Counted from the first letter of the stretch, positions 50,001-57,625 are shown. The stretch is DNA of 64,000 nt from HGM11368 sp051883415 (GCA_051883415.1 JBJETR010000072.1:1-64000); one strand, 5' to 3'. The notes: generated by a model from the sequence alone, not told the origin. Numbers and translations are program-made.

Positions 50001-51329
50001 AAGGCTGGCAAAATCGAGCTTTGCAAGCATCTTATCGTCGTTCATAATTCCCGTAATACTAGTAAAGACGTTGTCGGTTGTGATAGTGTCGTCCGAGTTG
50101 TCAAAACCGTATTTGGTAGTAAACTCGTCTATAAAGGTAGCGAGATTTTGGGTACGCAAATCATCGGTATACGAGTCCAGACCTACGTCGGTAGCGTTAG
50201 GAAGCTTGAAATCTCTAATCAAACACAAAAATTGTGCTTCTCCAAGTTCTACGTTTAGTACGTTCATCAAAGCTTCGACAGGCTTCATATCACAGCCCGA
50301 ATCTACGAAAGTGAGAGGAATGACGGTATTGAGCTTGTCGATTACGCTCTTGACGGCATTGTTGATGGTCTGCATGATAGGCGTATCTCCACCTGCAAAC
50401 TTGTTGAGGACGCCCTCGACCTTAGTCATCAAATCTCTGTCAATTTGGTTGATGAGAATACTTGCCTGACCGTTCTCAGCATTTGGCTTGACGTCCATGC
50501 CGACGAATACCGTCTTAGGCAATAAGTTGGCGACAAAGCCTGGCACAGACGTATTCTTGAGTAGCTCGGTTGCAAGTGAAGCCACGTCGATTTTGACAGT
50601 GAGTGACAAAACTACGTCTTCCAGCTTTGCGCCCGCATCGCTGTCAATCACAATTTGCGACACTTTGGCATGCTTGAGGTATGGCGCATATTGTGATATC
50701 GCTCCCATAGCAGAATCTTCGGAAGAAACACCTTGGGTAATATAATATTGCAAAACGCTGTCTATCAATGCGGCGAATTGCTTGTCGGTAACTTCCAAGA
50801 TATTCTCTTCGCCACTATAAGTAGCGAGCGAAGAAAAGTCAAATTCTATCTTGCTCAGCAAATCGTCCAGAGCGGCATTGCCCGTGCCCGTAGGGGTTTC
50901 CGACAAAGCCATCGGAGTGGAAGATTCCTCTTGCTTCTTAGCCGTTGCACTGTCCAAAATGTCGATGATGTCGATATCGCTATCTGCCGACATATACGTC
51001 TTGACCTTGAATTCGCTGTAGAAATAATCGAGGTCGTTTTGACTATAAGGGTTGGTGACGATTTTTTCTTCATCGGCTTTGTATAAGCCTTTCAAAATAT
51101 TGAAGGCGTCGGTTATACTCAATCCAACTTGTGGTTCTACGTATTGTCCCCATGCCCATACTCCACCGCCGATAACGCCGGCAACAAGCACAACGAATAT
51201 AACTAACACGGTGATAAAACACGTTAGACAACCGTGCTTCTTCTTTGGTTTAGGCTCTTTGTTAGCTTTGTTTTTGCTCTCGCCTTTGACCTTGATTTCG
51301 TTGAGATCTATTTTATCTTTCTTTGCCAT
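47073..51329 (-). CDS. 1418-residue membrane-anchored surface protein with five modules
   Basis: A cytoplasmic Lys-rich N-terminus (about 1-33, KKKHGCLTC) leads into one membrane span (about 36-58). About 1360 exported residues follow. Five internal landmarks recur every 245-260 residues: LLPKTVFVGMDV (about 267), ILPEQIFIKAKL (about 528), LLPDKVYVNVYV (about 781), LLPSSVAIVVEV (about 1040) and LLPTSIDATVFI (about 1290). In the last three modules these are followed by (D/N)(G/D/N)MT(N/D/S)(D/E)E helices (GMTNDEM, DMTDEDL, NMTSDEQ). This is a divergent tandem-repeat protein, alternating beta and helix. No enzymatic motif or known family is recognised; a surface scaffold, adhesin or lipid-binding role is possible. 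It is transcribed alone. Confidence 0.8.
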   Translation of the reverse strand: MAKKDKIDLNEIKVKGESKNKANKEPKPKKKHGCLTCFITVLVIFVVLVAGVIGGGVWAWGQYVEPQVGLSITDAFNILKGLYKADEEKIVTNPYSQNDLDYFYSEFKVKTYMSADSDIDIIDILDSATAKKQEESSTPMALSETPTGTGNAALDDLLSKIEFDFSSLATYSGEENILEVTDKQFAALIDSVLQYYITQGVSSEDSAMGAISQYAPYLKHAKVSQIVIDSDAGAKLEDVVLSLTVKIDVASLATELLKNTSVPGFVANLLPKTVFVGMDVKPNAENGQASILINQIDRDLMTKVEGVLNKFAGGDTPIMQTINNAVKSVIDKLNTVIPLTFVDSGCDMKPVEALMNVLNVELGEAQFLCLIRDFKLPNATDVGLDSYTDDLRTQNLATFIDEFTTKYGFDNSDDTITTDNVFTSITGIMNDDKMLAKLDFASLDYDTYSYNAAKHKVGISYLALAGLLNSQLATGSEEASAFPITVLNMAYDQTNEMLEVSIAVDVMQAVVGKAEEGSLVAVFAPQILPEQIFIKAKLSLVSDPAKPTEIRINKCDVEQTTELLTNLNTLCGSLGIDVSQLNLAELTSKLEKSVRDNLTNINSKLGTDIEFVSTECVLPSIFETASGLKMLQDEGGVAIVDDKELHDMLRATYTFEAQEANASNNATGFVTELENKYYLTTGTLDATNGSALFNSVTTIKNNFESSIDVHKMATDTTADINLLKPVLSQEELGFLIQSSGKLDNIVSVLTDITVVATDITATHLNMQISGKVSLTGENAKYAVLLPDKVYVNVYVDTVALKNKIAGISTDDCTSFDIDGMTNDEMNDFFALATKLGGSEVTATQVGTALEDNIYNFMTEIEAGGTIEILFQVGEMKLNTTVFDIAIDQIYADSDPALVPTNVQLRSVLQKVNVIPAELADSNIASDMSRLAGDISDKYYLNTAIDANGDVSSQIASVARDYSTLISGQRMADDTRVVTNGNDLKPQASGGELGRLLSGDVTVSAEGMKDVTMISLTVTSTTTLRIVFTASVESQETDKYAKLLPSSVAIVVEVDTSKVEGVEVCTDFTLNDMTDEDLGVFCNLFKAVANKTVTPDDINADASTKVKDKLRDMTGGATMTYDTADINVNCKGGTVTFASIYGVAINNIYSDGAKPSELDFQNMMKSLFTLTPTVGQTDINATTDKMTSGQISASYVITPTPHGEVVMEISDRNIAATLLANEESGSGVSTALGLTKESVSYKQVLMFNPNYANAATVKDGLGGMTFTDDHSYMLMTLNINTSALMTKTTTLLPTSIDATVFIDVDASDYATTLMFNNMTSDEQKILKDIINSNRTASEGDTTLFDSTATLKTKILETEIISIDKVGGVTIPEKKWTIKDVLDKVVKADGYGVRHSGNTLISGSNYGGFIQVEDTGITIS

Positions 51330-51642
51330 AAACTACCTCAAAAAGATTTATATCTATATAATAATATATTATACCACCGCTTTTGGTGATTTTCAATATT
51401 GTTGGACATATATTTTTTTATAAATGCGCATATTAAACAATCAAACGCCCTATTTTGTTGGCTTTGCAAGGAAAAATTTTTTTGAAAAATTTTTTGAGAA
51501 GTATTATCTTTTATAAAGAAAAAGAGGCGTTATTCGCTTGAATAACGTAAATGGCGTGAGATGAGTTTTATTTAGGCAGATTTAGTCGCAGCTCAAAGGA
51601 TAAGATTAGAGGCAATCCCTCCGTCTTGCCATAAGCGGCTCG

Positions 51643-51765
51643 CTCACGGTGGAGATGCGAGTTTGACAAGGAGAGTGAGGACGGTGTGAGGGAGCATACT
51701 AATGCGTATGTGACCGAACGTACCCACATACTCGACACAGTATTGCGAAGTATATACGCCGTGAG
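51643..51765 (+). repeat. Covarying hairpin element, copy A
   Basis: 123 bp. Outer arms are CTCACGG (51643-51649) and CCGTGAG (51759-51765). Conserved motifs are GAGATGCGAGTTTGACAAGG (5' side), GGGAGCATACT (51690-51700) paired with GTATGTGACC (51706-51715) at the tip, and GACACAGTATTGCGAAGTA (from 51734). A terminator-like hairpin follows within 5 bp. Confidence 0.75.
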
Positions 51766-51769
51766 ACAA

Positions 51770-51793
51770 CCCCTTTGCACAAAGGGGCCTTTT
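51770..51793 (+). terminator. Terminator-like hairpin after element A
   Basis: CCCCTTTG-CA-CAAAGGGG, a perfect 8-bp stem, then CC and four T's on the + strand. It would end a transcript running through element A. Confidence 0.7.
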
Positions 51794-51799
51794 ATTAGG

Positions 51800-51839
51800 T
51801 TGAGATTGCCACAGCGTGTAAACACGCTTCGCAATGACA
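51800..51839. repeat. 40-bp unit TTGAGATTGCCA...GCAATGACA, first copy
   Basis: Ends contain the inverted pair ATTGC/GCAAT. The centre is a private hairpin CGTGT-AA-ACACG. A second 40-bp copy with the same ends and a different centre lies at 52194-52233. The end motif resembles short REP-like elements seen in many bacterial genomes. Confidence 0.7.
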
Positions 51840-51995
51840 TACAACCTTTTGACGGTGGAGATGCGAGTTTGACAACCCTTCCACCACCTTCGGTGGTAAC
51901 TCTTACGGCATAGGTGCGAGTTAGGCGAGGAGAACGAGGATTGGGCGACAGGAGCATACTTATCTCAATTCGTAATAAGTAACTAAGTAGTAGTT

Positions 51996-52123
51996 CTCTC
52001 GTGGTGTAGATACAAGCAAGACAAGGAGTACGAGTATTTTGTGCAGGGAGCATACTCCTTGTATGTGACCAAACAAAAACGTAAGTTACGACACAGTATT
52101 GCGAAGTATATACGCCACGAGAG
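51996..52123 (+). repeat. Covarying hairpin element, copy C
   Basis: 128 bp. Outer arms are CTCTCGTGG (51996-52004) and CCACGAGAG (52115-52123). It shares AGACAAGGAG (5' side), GGGAGCATACT (52046-52056) with GTATGTGACC (52061-52070), and GACACAGTATTGCGAAGTA (from 52090) with copy A. Stem sequences between the motifs differ from copy A yet remain complementary. Confidence 0.75.
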
Positions 52124-52159
52124 CGACAAAGCATATCGATAAAGATATGCCGTAAGACA

Positions 52160-52187
52160 CCCTTCCCGAACACAAGGGCGGCTTTTT
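52160..52187 (+). terminator. Terminator-like hairpin after element C
   Basis: CCCTT / AAGGG with a 9-nt loop, then CGGC and five T's. It occupies the same position relative to element C as 51770-51793 does to element A. Confidence 0.6.
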
Positions 52188-52193
52188 ATAAGA

Positions 52194-52233
52194 TTGAGAT
52201 TGCCAAGTTACGTTTCGCTCCACCGCAATGACA
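52194..52233. repeat. 40-bp unit TTGAGATTGCCA...GCAATGACA, second copy
   Basis: The same 40-bp length and identical end motifs as the copy at 51800-51839, but a different interior. Both copies follow a hairpin element plus terminator in the same order, so a roughly 200-240 bp composite unit is repeated. Confidence 0.7.
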
Positions 52234-52396
52234 CACTGCTTGGTCGGTGTTCCAACCCATTTTGACGGCATAGCTGCGAGTAAGACAAGAAAAAGGCAAC
52301 CTTGTCGATTGCCTCAATTTGTTATTAGTTGCAATGGTGCCGCTCTATCGCGGTGGAGATGCGAGTAATGAGAGAGTTTGATTTATGTTATTGAGA

Positions 52397-52523
52397 TTTT
52401 AATTGCACAGGTGCGAGTAAGACAAGGAAAAAGGCAACTTTATCGAAGCGAGCGTACTTGGCGTACGTGAGCAAGAAAAGTTGCCTTTTGACACAGTATT
52501 ACGAAGTAGATATGCAATTAAAA
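52397..52523 (+). repeat. Covarying hairpin element, copy D, overlapping the carB-dapF stop
   Basis: 127 bp. Outer arms are TTTTAATTGCA (52397-52407) and TGCAATTAAAA (52513-52523). The middle stem AAAAGGCAACTTT/AAAGTTGCCTTTT is perfect and unlike copies A and C. The tip hairpin reads CGTAC/GTACG where A and C have CATAC/GTATG. The 3' motif GACACAGTATTACGAAGTA is kept. The right arm contains the stop codon (52518-52520) of the leftward carB-dapF gene. Confidence 0.75.
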
Positions 52524-55500
52524 CTCAATAACACCGCTGAAGACTTCAACCGACGTCCCCTTCAACATCACGCCCTCGTCGGTATATCTGACTACCATAT
52601 CGCCACCGATTTGCTTGACGGTGATGTCGGTGTCCTTTGGAAGGTAGCCGTTGAGGACGGCGCTGACTACTACGGCACAGCTTCCGCTACCGCTGGCATA
52701 GGTTTCGCCGCAGCCTTTGTCCCACGTGCGAATTTTGACGGTGTGACGGTCTATGACCTTGGCAAACTCTACGTTGGTACGGTCAGGGAATATGCTGTCG
52801 TACTCGAGTTGAGAGCCGAGTTTGGATATATCGATATTGTCGAGATGTTCGACGAATAACACGCAGTGTGGATTGCCCATAGATACGACGTTGAGCATAT
52901 ACTCTTTGCCGTCTACGGTGTATGGCACGCCAATTGCGTTTTTGCCTGCTAGTTTGACAGGAATGAGTGCCGGTTTGAGAATAGGCGAGCCCATATTGAC
53001 TGTCATATACGTTGCTTCGCCGTCTTGCGTCTTGACGTTGATATCTCTGATACCCGTTGGCGTCTCGATAGTTATGTCGTACTTGTTGACCTTACGATTG
53101 TCGTAGAGATATTTGGCTACTCCGAACAAGCCGTTGCCACATACCATACCTTGAGAGCCGTCACAGTTGAAGATACGCATCTTGGCATCGGCAACCTCCG
53201 ACTTCTCGATAAGGATAATGCCTTCCGCACCTACACCGACGTGTCTATCGGACATTCTTACCGCAACGCCCTCAGGATTGTCGATAGTTACACCGTCCAG
53301 ACAGTCGAAGAATATTCTATCGTTGCCTGCACTGTGCATCTTGACAAACTTGTGACTTTGTTTGCCCTTGCGAAGTTTGTTGATATCTACAAGCTCGGTA
53401 TTGTACTCGCTGTATCTGCTCATGAGGCAGTTGGCTACCGCATTGGCGGTGTCGATAGAGGTAAGACAAGGGATAGAACGCTCTACCGCCTTTCTTCTTA
53501 TCTTGACGCTGTCGCGAGTCGGCAATTTGCCCTTGGACGAGGTGGAGATGATATAGTCGATTTTTCCACTCTCGATGAGGGTAAGGTTGTTGTGCTCGAG
53601 GTTTTGGTGAATCTTGTCTACCGTAACGACCTCTAGTCCTCTCTCTCTCAGCACACGTGCAGTGCCCTTAGTTGCGTACAAGGTGTAGCCCAAATCTTCG
53701 AACTTCTGAGCGATGTCGCCTATCTCCGCCTTGTCTTGGTCACGCACTGTGATGAATATACCACCCTTTTTCTTCATACGGTAGCCTGCCGCAACCAAAC
53801 CCTTGAACAAGGCTTCTTCCAACGTGTCGGCAAGTCCCAAAACTTCGCCCGTGGACTTCATCTCAGGTCCGAGTTGAGTGTCTACGTTGACGAGCTTGGC
53901 AAAGGAGAATACAGGCACCTTGACTGCTACGTAGTTGGACTTTGGATAGAGTCCCGTGCCGTAGCCCATATCGGCAAGCTTTTCACCCAATATGCATCTG
54001 GTGGCAAGGTCTACCATCGGTACTCCCGTCACCTTGCTGATATAAGGAATGGTACGCGAGCTACGAGGGTTGACTTCGATAACGTATAGTTCTTCTTCGT
54101 AGATAAGGTATTGAATATTGACGAGTCCGACAGTGTGCAAGTTGATTGCAAGTAGCTTAGAGCACTCGACTATTCTTGCGAGCATTTCGTCGCTGAGGTT
54201 CCAAGAAGGATATACGGCAATCGAGTCGCCCGAGTGTATGCCCGTACGCTCGATATGTTGCATAACTCCCGGGATAAGTATCTCTTCGCCGTCGCATATA
54301 GCGTCGATTTCTATCTCTCTACCCATGAGATATTTGTCGATAAGTACCGGATTTTCTATCTTTTGGGAGAGGATTACGTCCATATATTCGATGACGTCGG
54401 CGTCGGAGTGGCATACGCACATGTTTTGTCCGCCAAGCACGTAAGACGGACGTAGCAAGGTAGGATATCCTATCTTGTTGGCTACCTCCAAAGCTTCCTC
54501 TTTGGTCATTATGGTGTAACCCACGGGACGCTTGATTTGTAATCTTTCGAGCAACTCGTCGAAGAGTTCTCTATCCTCCGCCATGTCGATATATTCGGCT
54601 TGAGTGCCGAGAATCTTGATATTACGTTCTCTAAAGAGTTTGGTGAGCTTGATAGCCGTCTGTCCACCGAAGGCTACGACTACGCCGTCAGGCTTCTCGG
54701 TGTGAAGAATGTTGAGCACGTCTTCGTTGGTGAGAGGCTCGAAGTATAGTCTGTCGGCAGTATCGAAGTCGGTGGATACCGTCTCGGGATTGTTGTTGAC
54801 TATGACTACTTCGTAGCCCTTGCGTTTGAGAGCCCATACACAGTGCACGGACGCATAGTCAAACTCTACGCCTTGTCCGATACGGATAGGTCCGCTACCG
54901 AATACGATAACTTTCTTTTTGCCTTGAGAATGAGCTTGGATAAACTGCTCGGCTTCGTTGTCGCTGTCGTAGGTGGAATAGAAGTAAGGCGTCTGCGCAG
55001 GGAATTCCGCCGAACACGTGTCTACCATCTTGTACGAAGCGTACACAGGATTGGCAATCTTTTTGCCACTAATTCTCTCGATAGAACTGTCGAGGAAACC
55101 TACCTTTTTGGCTTGTAGATAGAGCTCGTCGTCAAGGTCGTCGCTCGATAAGCGCTTCTCGATATCTAAGATATTGACGAGTTTGTTGAGGAACCACCTG
55201 TCTATTCTCGTCTTGGTGTGAATCTCGTTGACGGTGACGCCCCTCTTGAGAAGTTCGTAGATGACGAAGAGTCTTTCGTCATCACATGCGAGCATCTTGT
55301 CTTGCAATTCCATGTCGCTCATTGCGGCAATCTTCTTGTTGTAGAGGGTATCCATGGAGATTTCCGCACCTCTTACAGCCTTCATCAAGGCTTGTTCGAA
55401 GGAAGAACCGATGGACATTACTTCGCCCGTTGCTTTCATTTGCGTGCCGAGTTGACGGCTAGCGTAGAAGAATTTGTCGAACGGCCACTTAGGGAATTTG

Positions 55501-56564
55501 ACTACGATATAGTCGACCGTAGGCTCGTTGCAGGCGTAGGTGCAACCCGTAACGGCGTTTTTGATTTCGTCAAGGCTGTAGCCGATTGCAATCTTGGTGG
55601 CTACTTTGGCTATCGGATAACCCGTTGCCTTGCTGGCAAGCGCCGAGCTACGACTGACGCGTGGATTGACTTCGATAACGGCGTATTCTAAACTGTCGGG
55701 ATGCAATGCAAATTGCACGTTGCAACCACCCTCGACTCGGAGTGCGTTGACGATTTTGAGCGCCGCACTGCGAAGCATTCCGAATTCTTTCTCCGATAGC
55801 GTTACCGCAGGAGCAACGACTATACTGTCACCCGTGTGCACGCCGACAGGATCAACGTTCTCCATACTACATACCGTAATGCAATTGCCCTTGCTATCTC
55901 TTATTACTTCGAACTCGATTTCTTTCCAACCGCTTATACACTTCTCGACCAATATCTGGTGAATAGGACTGAGGCGAAGTCCGTTCTCGGCGATGTCTTC
56001 GAACTCATCTTGGTTGTGAGCGATACCGCCGCCCGTTCCGCCCAAAGTAAATGCCGGACGTATGATGACTGGATAACCAATCTCTCTTGCTACCCTTATG
56101 CCGTCGTCCATGGTATTGACGACCTCGGAAGGAATGACGGGCTCGTTAATCTCTGCGAGCGTGTCCTTGAAGCTTTGTCTGTCCTCGGCTCTATCTATCG
56201 TCTCGGGATTGGCGCCCAAAAGTCGTACGCCCATCTTGTCAAGGAAGCCTTCCTTGGCGAGTTGCATGCTGAGAGTAAGTCCCGTCTGTCCGCCGAGTGT
56301 GGACAAAAGACTGTCGGGACGCTCCTTCTCGATAATTCTCTTGACGGTGGTGAGCGTCAAAGGCTCGATATATATCCTGTCTGCCACCGCATTGTCGGTC
56401 TGTATAGTTGCCGGATTGGAATTGACAAGCACGACTTCGAGATTGTCTTCTTTGAGCGCTCTGCACGCTTGAGTGCCTGCATAGTCAAATTCCGCAGCCT
56501 GTCCGATGACGATTGGTCCCGAACCTATTACCATTACTTTGTGCAAATCTTTGTTGAGTGGCAT
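52518..56564 (-). CDS. carB: Carbamoyl phosphate synthase large subunit fused to a DapF-like domain
   Basis: 1348 residues in one frame. Residues 1-1065 are a complete CarB: two ATP-grasp halves (GSGPIVIGQAAEFDYAGTQACRAL at about 14; GSGPIRIGQGVEFDYASVHC at about 555), an oligomerisation region and an MGS-like regulatory domain (about 935-1060). It makes carbamoyl phosphate from bicarbonate, ammonia and two ATP. Residues about 1072-1348 are a full-length diaminopimelate epimerase fold (KFVKMHSAGND...GNPHCVLF...). The first catalytic Cys is kept (VCGNG, Cys1142), but the second is Ser1291 (GETYASGSGSCA, normally ACGSGA), and the Arg after CGNG is Phe. DAP epimerase activity is therefore doubtful. 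The start overlaps the carA stop (ATGA-type). Confidence 0.92.
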   Translation of the reverse strand: MPLNKDLHKVMVIGSGPIVIGQAAEFDYAGTQACRALKEDNLEVVLVNSNPATIQTDNAVADRIYIEPLTLTTVKRIIEKERPDSLLSTLGGQTGLTLSMQLAKEGFLDKMGVRLLGANPETIDRAEDRQSFKDTLAEINEPVIPSEVVNTMDDGIRVAREIGYPVIIRPAFTLGGTGGGIAHNQDEFEDIAENGLRLSPIHQILVEKCISGWKEIEFEVIRDSKGNCITVCSMENVDPVGVHTGDSIVVAPAVTLSEKEFGMLRSAALKIVNALRVEGGCNVQFALHPDSLEYAVIEVNPRVSRSSALASKATGYPIAKVATKIAIGYSLDEIKNAVTGCTYACNEPTVDYIVVKFPKWPFDKFFYASRQLGTQMKATGEVMSIGSSFEQALMKAVRGAEISMDTLYNKKIAAMSDMELQDKMLACDDERLFVIYELLKRGVTVNEIHTKTRIDRWFLNKLVNILDIEKRLSSDDLDDELYLQAKKVGFLDSSIERISGKKIANPVYASYKMVDTCSAEFPAQTPYFYSTYDSDNEAEQFIQAHSQGKKKVIVFGSGPIRIGQGVEFDYASVHCVWALKRKGYEVVIVNNNPETVSTDFDTADRLYFEPLTNEDVLNILHTEKPDGVVVAFGGQTAIKLTKLFRERNIKILGTQAEYIDMAEDRELFDELLERLQIKRPVGYTIMTKEEALEVANKIGYPTLLRPSYVLGGQNMCVCHSDADVIEYMDVILSQKIENPVLIDKYLMGREIEIDAICDGEEILIPGVMQHIERTGIHSGDSIAVYPSWNLSDEMLARIVECSKLLAINLHTVGLVNIQYLIYEEELYVIEVNPRSSRTIPYISKVTGVPMVDLATRCILGEKLADMGYGTGLYPKSNYVAVKVPVFSFAKLVNVDTQLGPEMKSTGEVLGLADTLEEALFKGLVAAGYRMKKKGGIFITVRDQDKAEIGDIAQKFEDLGYTLYATKGTARVLRERGLEVVTVDKIHQNLEHNNLTLIESGKIDYIISTSSKGKLPTRDSVKIRRKAVERSIPCLTSIDTANAVANCLMSRYSEYNTELVDINKLRKGKQSHKFVKMHSAGNDRIFFDCLDGVTIDNPEGVAVRMSDRHVGVGAEGIILIEKSEVADAKMRIFNCDGSQGMVCGNGLFGVAKYLYDNRKVNKYDITIETPTGIRDINVKTQDGEATYMTVNMGSPILKPALIPVKLAGKNAIGVPYTVDGKEYMLNVVSMGNPHCVLFVEHLDNIDISKLGSQLEYDSIFPDRTNVEFAKVIDRHTVKIRTWDKGCGETYASGSGSCAVVVSAVLNGYLPKDTDITVKQIGGDMVVRYTDEGVMLKGTSVEVFSGVIEF

Positions 56565-57625
56565 TATCTATTCTCCTTTGTCATATTGATAAATTGGTCG
56601 TATATAAAATCCGTTGCTATAGGTCCACCGTTGAAGCTTGGTAAAAACTCGGTGGAGATTGCCGTATAGCAGTCGTATTCCAAGCCCTCTACGCTACCGT
56701 CGTTGACATTGACGAAGGCTGTTTTTACGCCCTTGGCATCGCTGAGGTCAAGGTCTGTATTATGGTTTTGGTATGTGACAAATAAGCGACCTGTATCGAG
56801 TTTTTTGGTAGGTTGGTTGCTTCCGTGATGTCCGTATTTCATATCTTTGAGCTTAGCTCCGCACGAGAGTGCCATGAGCTTGTGTCCCAATCCTATACCA
56901 AGCATTGGTAGCTTTTTGCCGACCTTAGCAATATTATCAACCACACTATCGTAATCGCTCACTCTATCACTGCCCGATGACCAAACTACGCCGACAGGAT
57001 TGGTAGCGAGTATTTGCTCCGCGGTTGTGTCCGCACCAACAATCTCTACGCTCATTCCTTTAGCAACCAGGCTGTCTGCGATATCGTAAACTTCTCCCAA
57101 ATCGACTAGACAAACCTTGTCGCCCTTGCCTACTATTTTACCCGAATTATTGGCACCTCTACCTTGGATAGACGTGCTTGGATCGTAACTAGCCAGCAGT
57201 GCTTTTTGCTCCTCGTCAAGACTTGACGAAGAAGTAATCAAGGCGTTGACGGAGCCGTTATCTCTGATGATTTTGGTAAGGTGGCGAGTGTCGATGCCTG
57301 CCATGCCTACCACGCCTCGCTCTTGCATCAACTTAGCAATGCAACCTACGCTACGGAAGTTGGATGGCTTGTCACACACCTCTCTGACAAGAACTGCCTT
57401 GACGTGACTGTCCTTGCCCTCCACGTCACTGTTGACGCCGTAATTGCCAAATGCGGGAAAAGTGTCTACGACTATCTGCCCCTCGTAACACTCGTCGGTG
57501 AGCAAAGTCATATCCCCACCCATTGCGGTGTTGAATACCAGCTGTCCCACTACTTGTTTGCGTGCTCCGAAAGCCATGCCTTCAAAGACTTGTCCACTTG
57601 CAAGATACAAATAAATTTTGTCCAT
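56564..57625 (-). CDS. carA: Carbamoyl phosphate synthase small subunit with degenerate glutaminase site
   Basis: 353 residues aligning end to end with CarA: N-terminal domain (YLYLASGQVFEGMAFG; GQLVFNTAMGGD; AGIDTRHLTKIIRDNGS) then a class I glutaminase domain. The nucleophile Cys of the normal GICLGH motif is Gly245 (LGIGLGHKLMAL). The normal HPE becomes LPS (Leu328, Ser330), and the oxyanion region SNGPGDP reads SSGSDRVS. All three triad positions are lost, so glutamine hydrolysis is not expected. As in vertebrate CPS I, where the Cys is Ser, the complex should use free ammonia. Upstream lies a promoter, a leader peptide and a terminator. Confidence 0.9.
   Translation of the reverse strand: MDKIYLYLASGQVFEGMAFGARKQVVGQLVFNTAMGGDMTLLTDECYEGQIVVDTFPAFGNYGVNSDVEGKDSHVKAVLVREVCDKPSNFRSVGCIAKLMQERGVVGMAGIDTRHLTKIIRDNGSVNALITSSSSLDEEQKALLASYDPSTSIQGRGANNSGKIVGKGDKVCLVDLGEVYDIADSLVAKGMSVEIVGADTTAEQILATNPVGVVWSSGSDRVSDYDSVVDNIAKVGKKLPMLGIGLGHKLMALSCGAKLKDMKYGHHGSNQPTKKLDTGRLFVTYQNHNTDLDLSDAKGVKTAFVNVNDGSVEGLEYDCYTAISTEFLPSFNGGPIATDFIYDQFINMTKENR

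Larger units (their letters stand above)
51330..52517. other. 1.2-kb gene-free region filled with structured repeats
   Basis: No credible gene. Apparent frames (for example on the - strand at 51568-52173) are by-products of repeats. The region holds three full hairpin elements (51643-51765, 51996-52123, 52397-52523). Four partial copies of their 5' motif are near 51854, 51907, 52267 and 52352. Two GC-rich terminator-like hairpins (51770, 52160) and two 40-bp units with ends TTGAGATTGCCA...GCAATGACA (51800, 52194) are also present. The first 200 bp after the surface-protein start are AT-rich and contain its promoter. Confidence 0.8.

Noticed and set aside
51568..52173. 201-codon open frame on the - strand in the repeat cluster
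   Set aside because: It runs through two copies of the hairpin repeat, so its translation repeats itself (VYTSQYCV twice). It has no ribosome binding site and no plausible fold.
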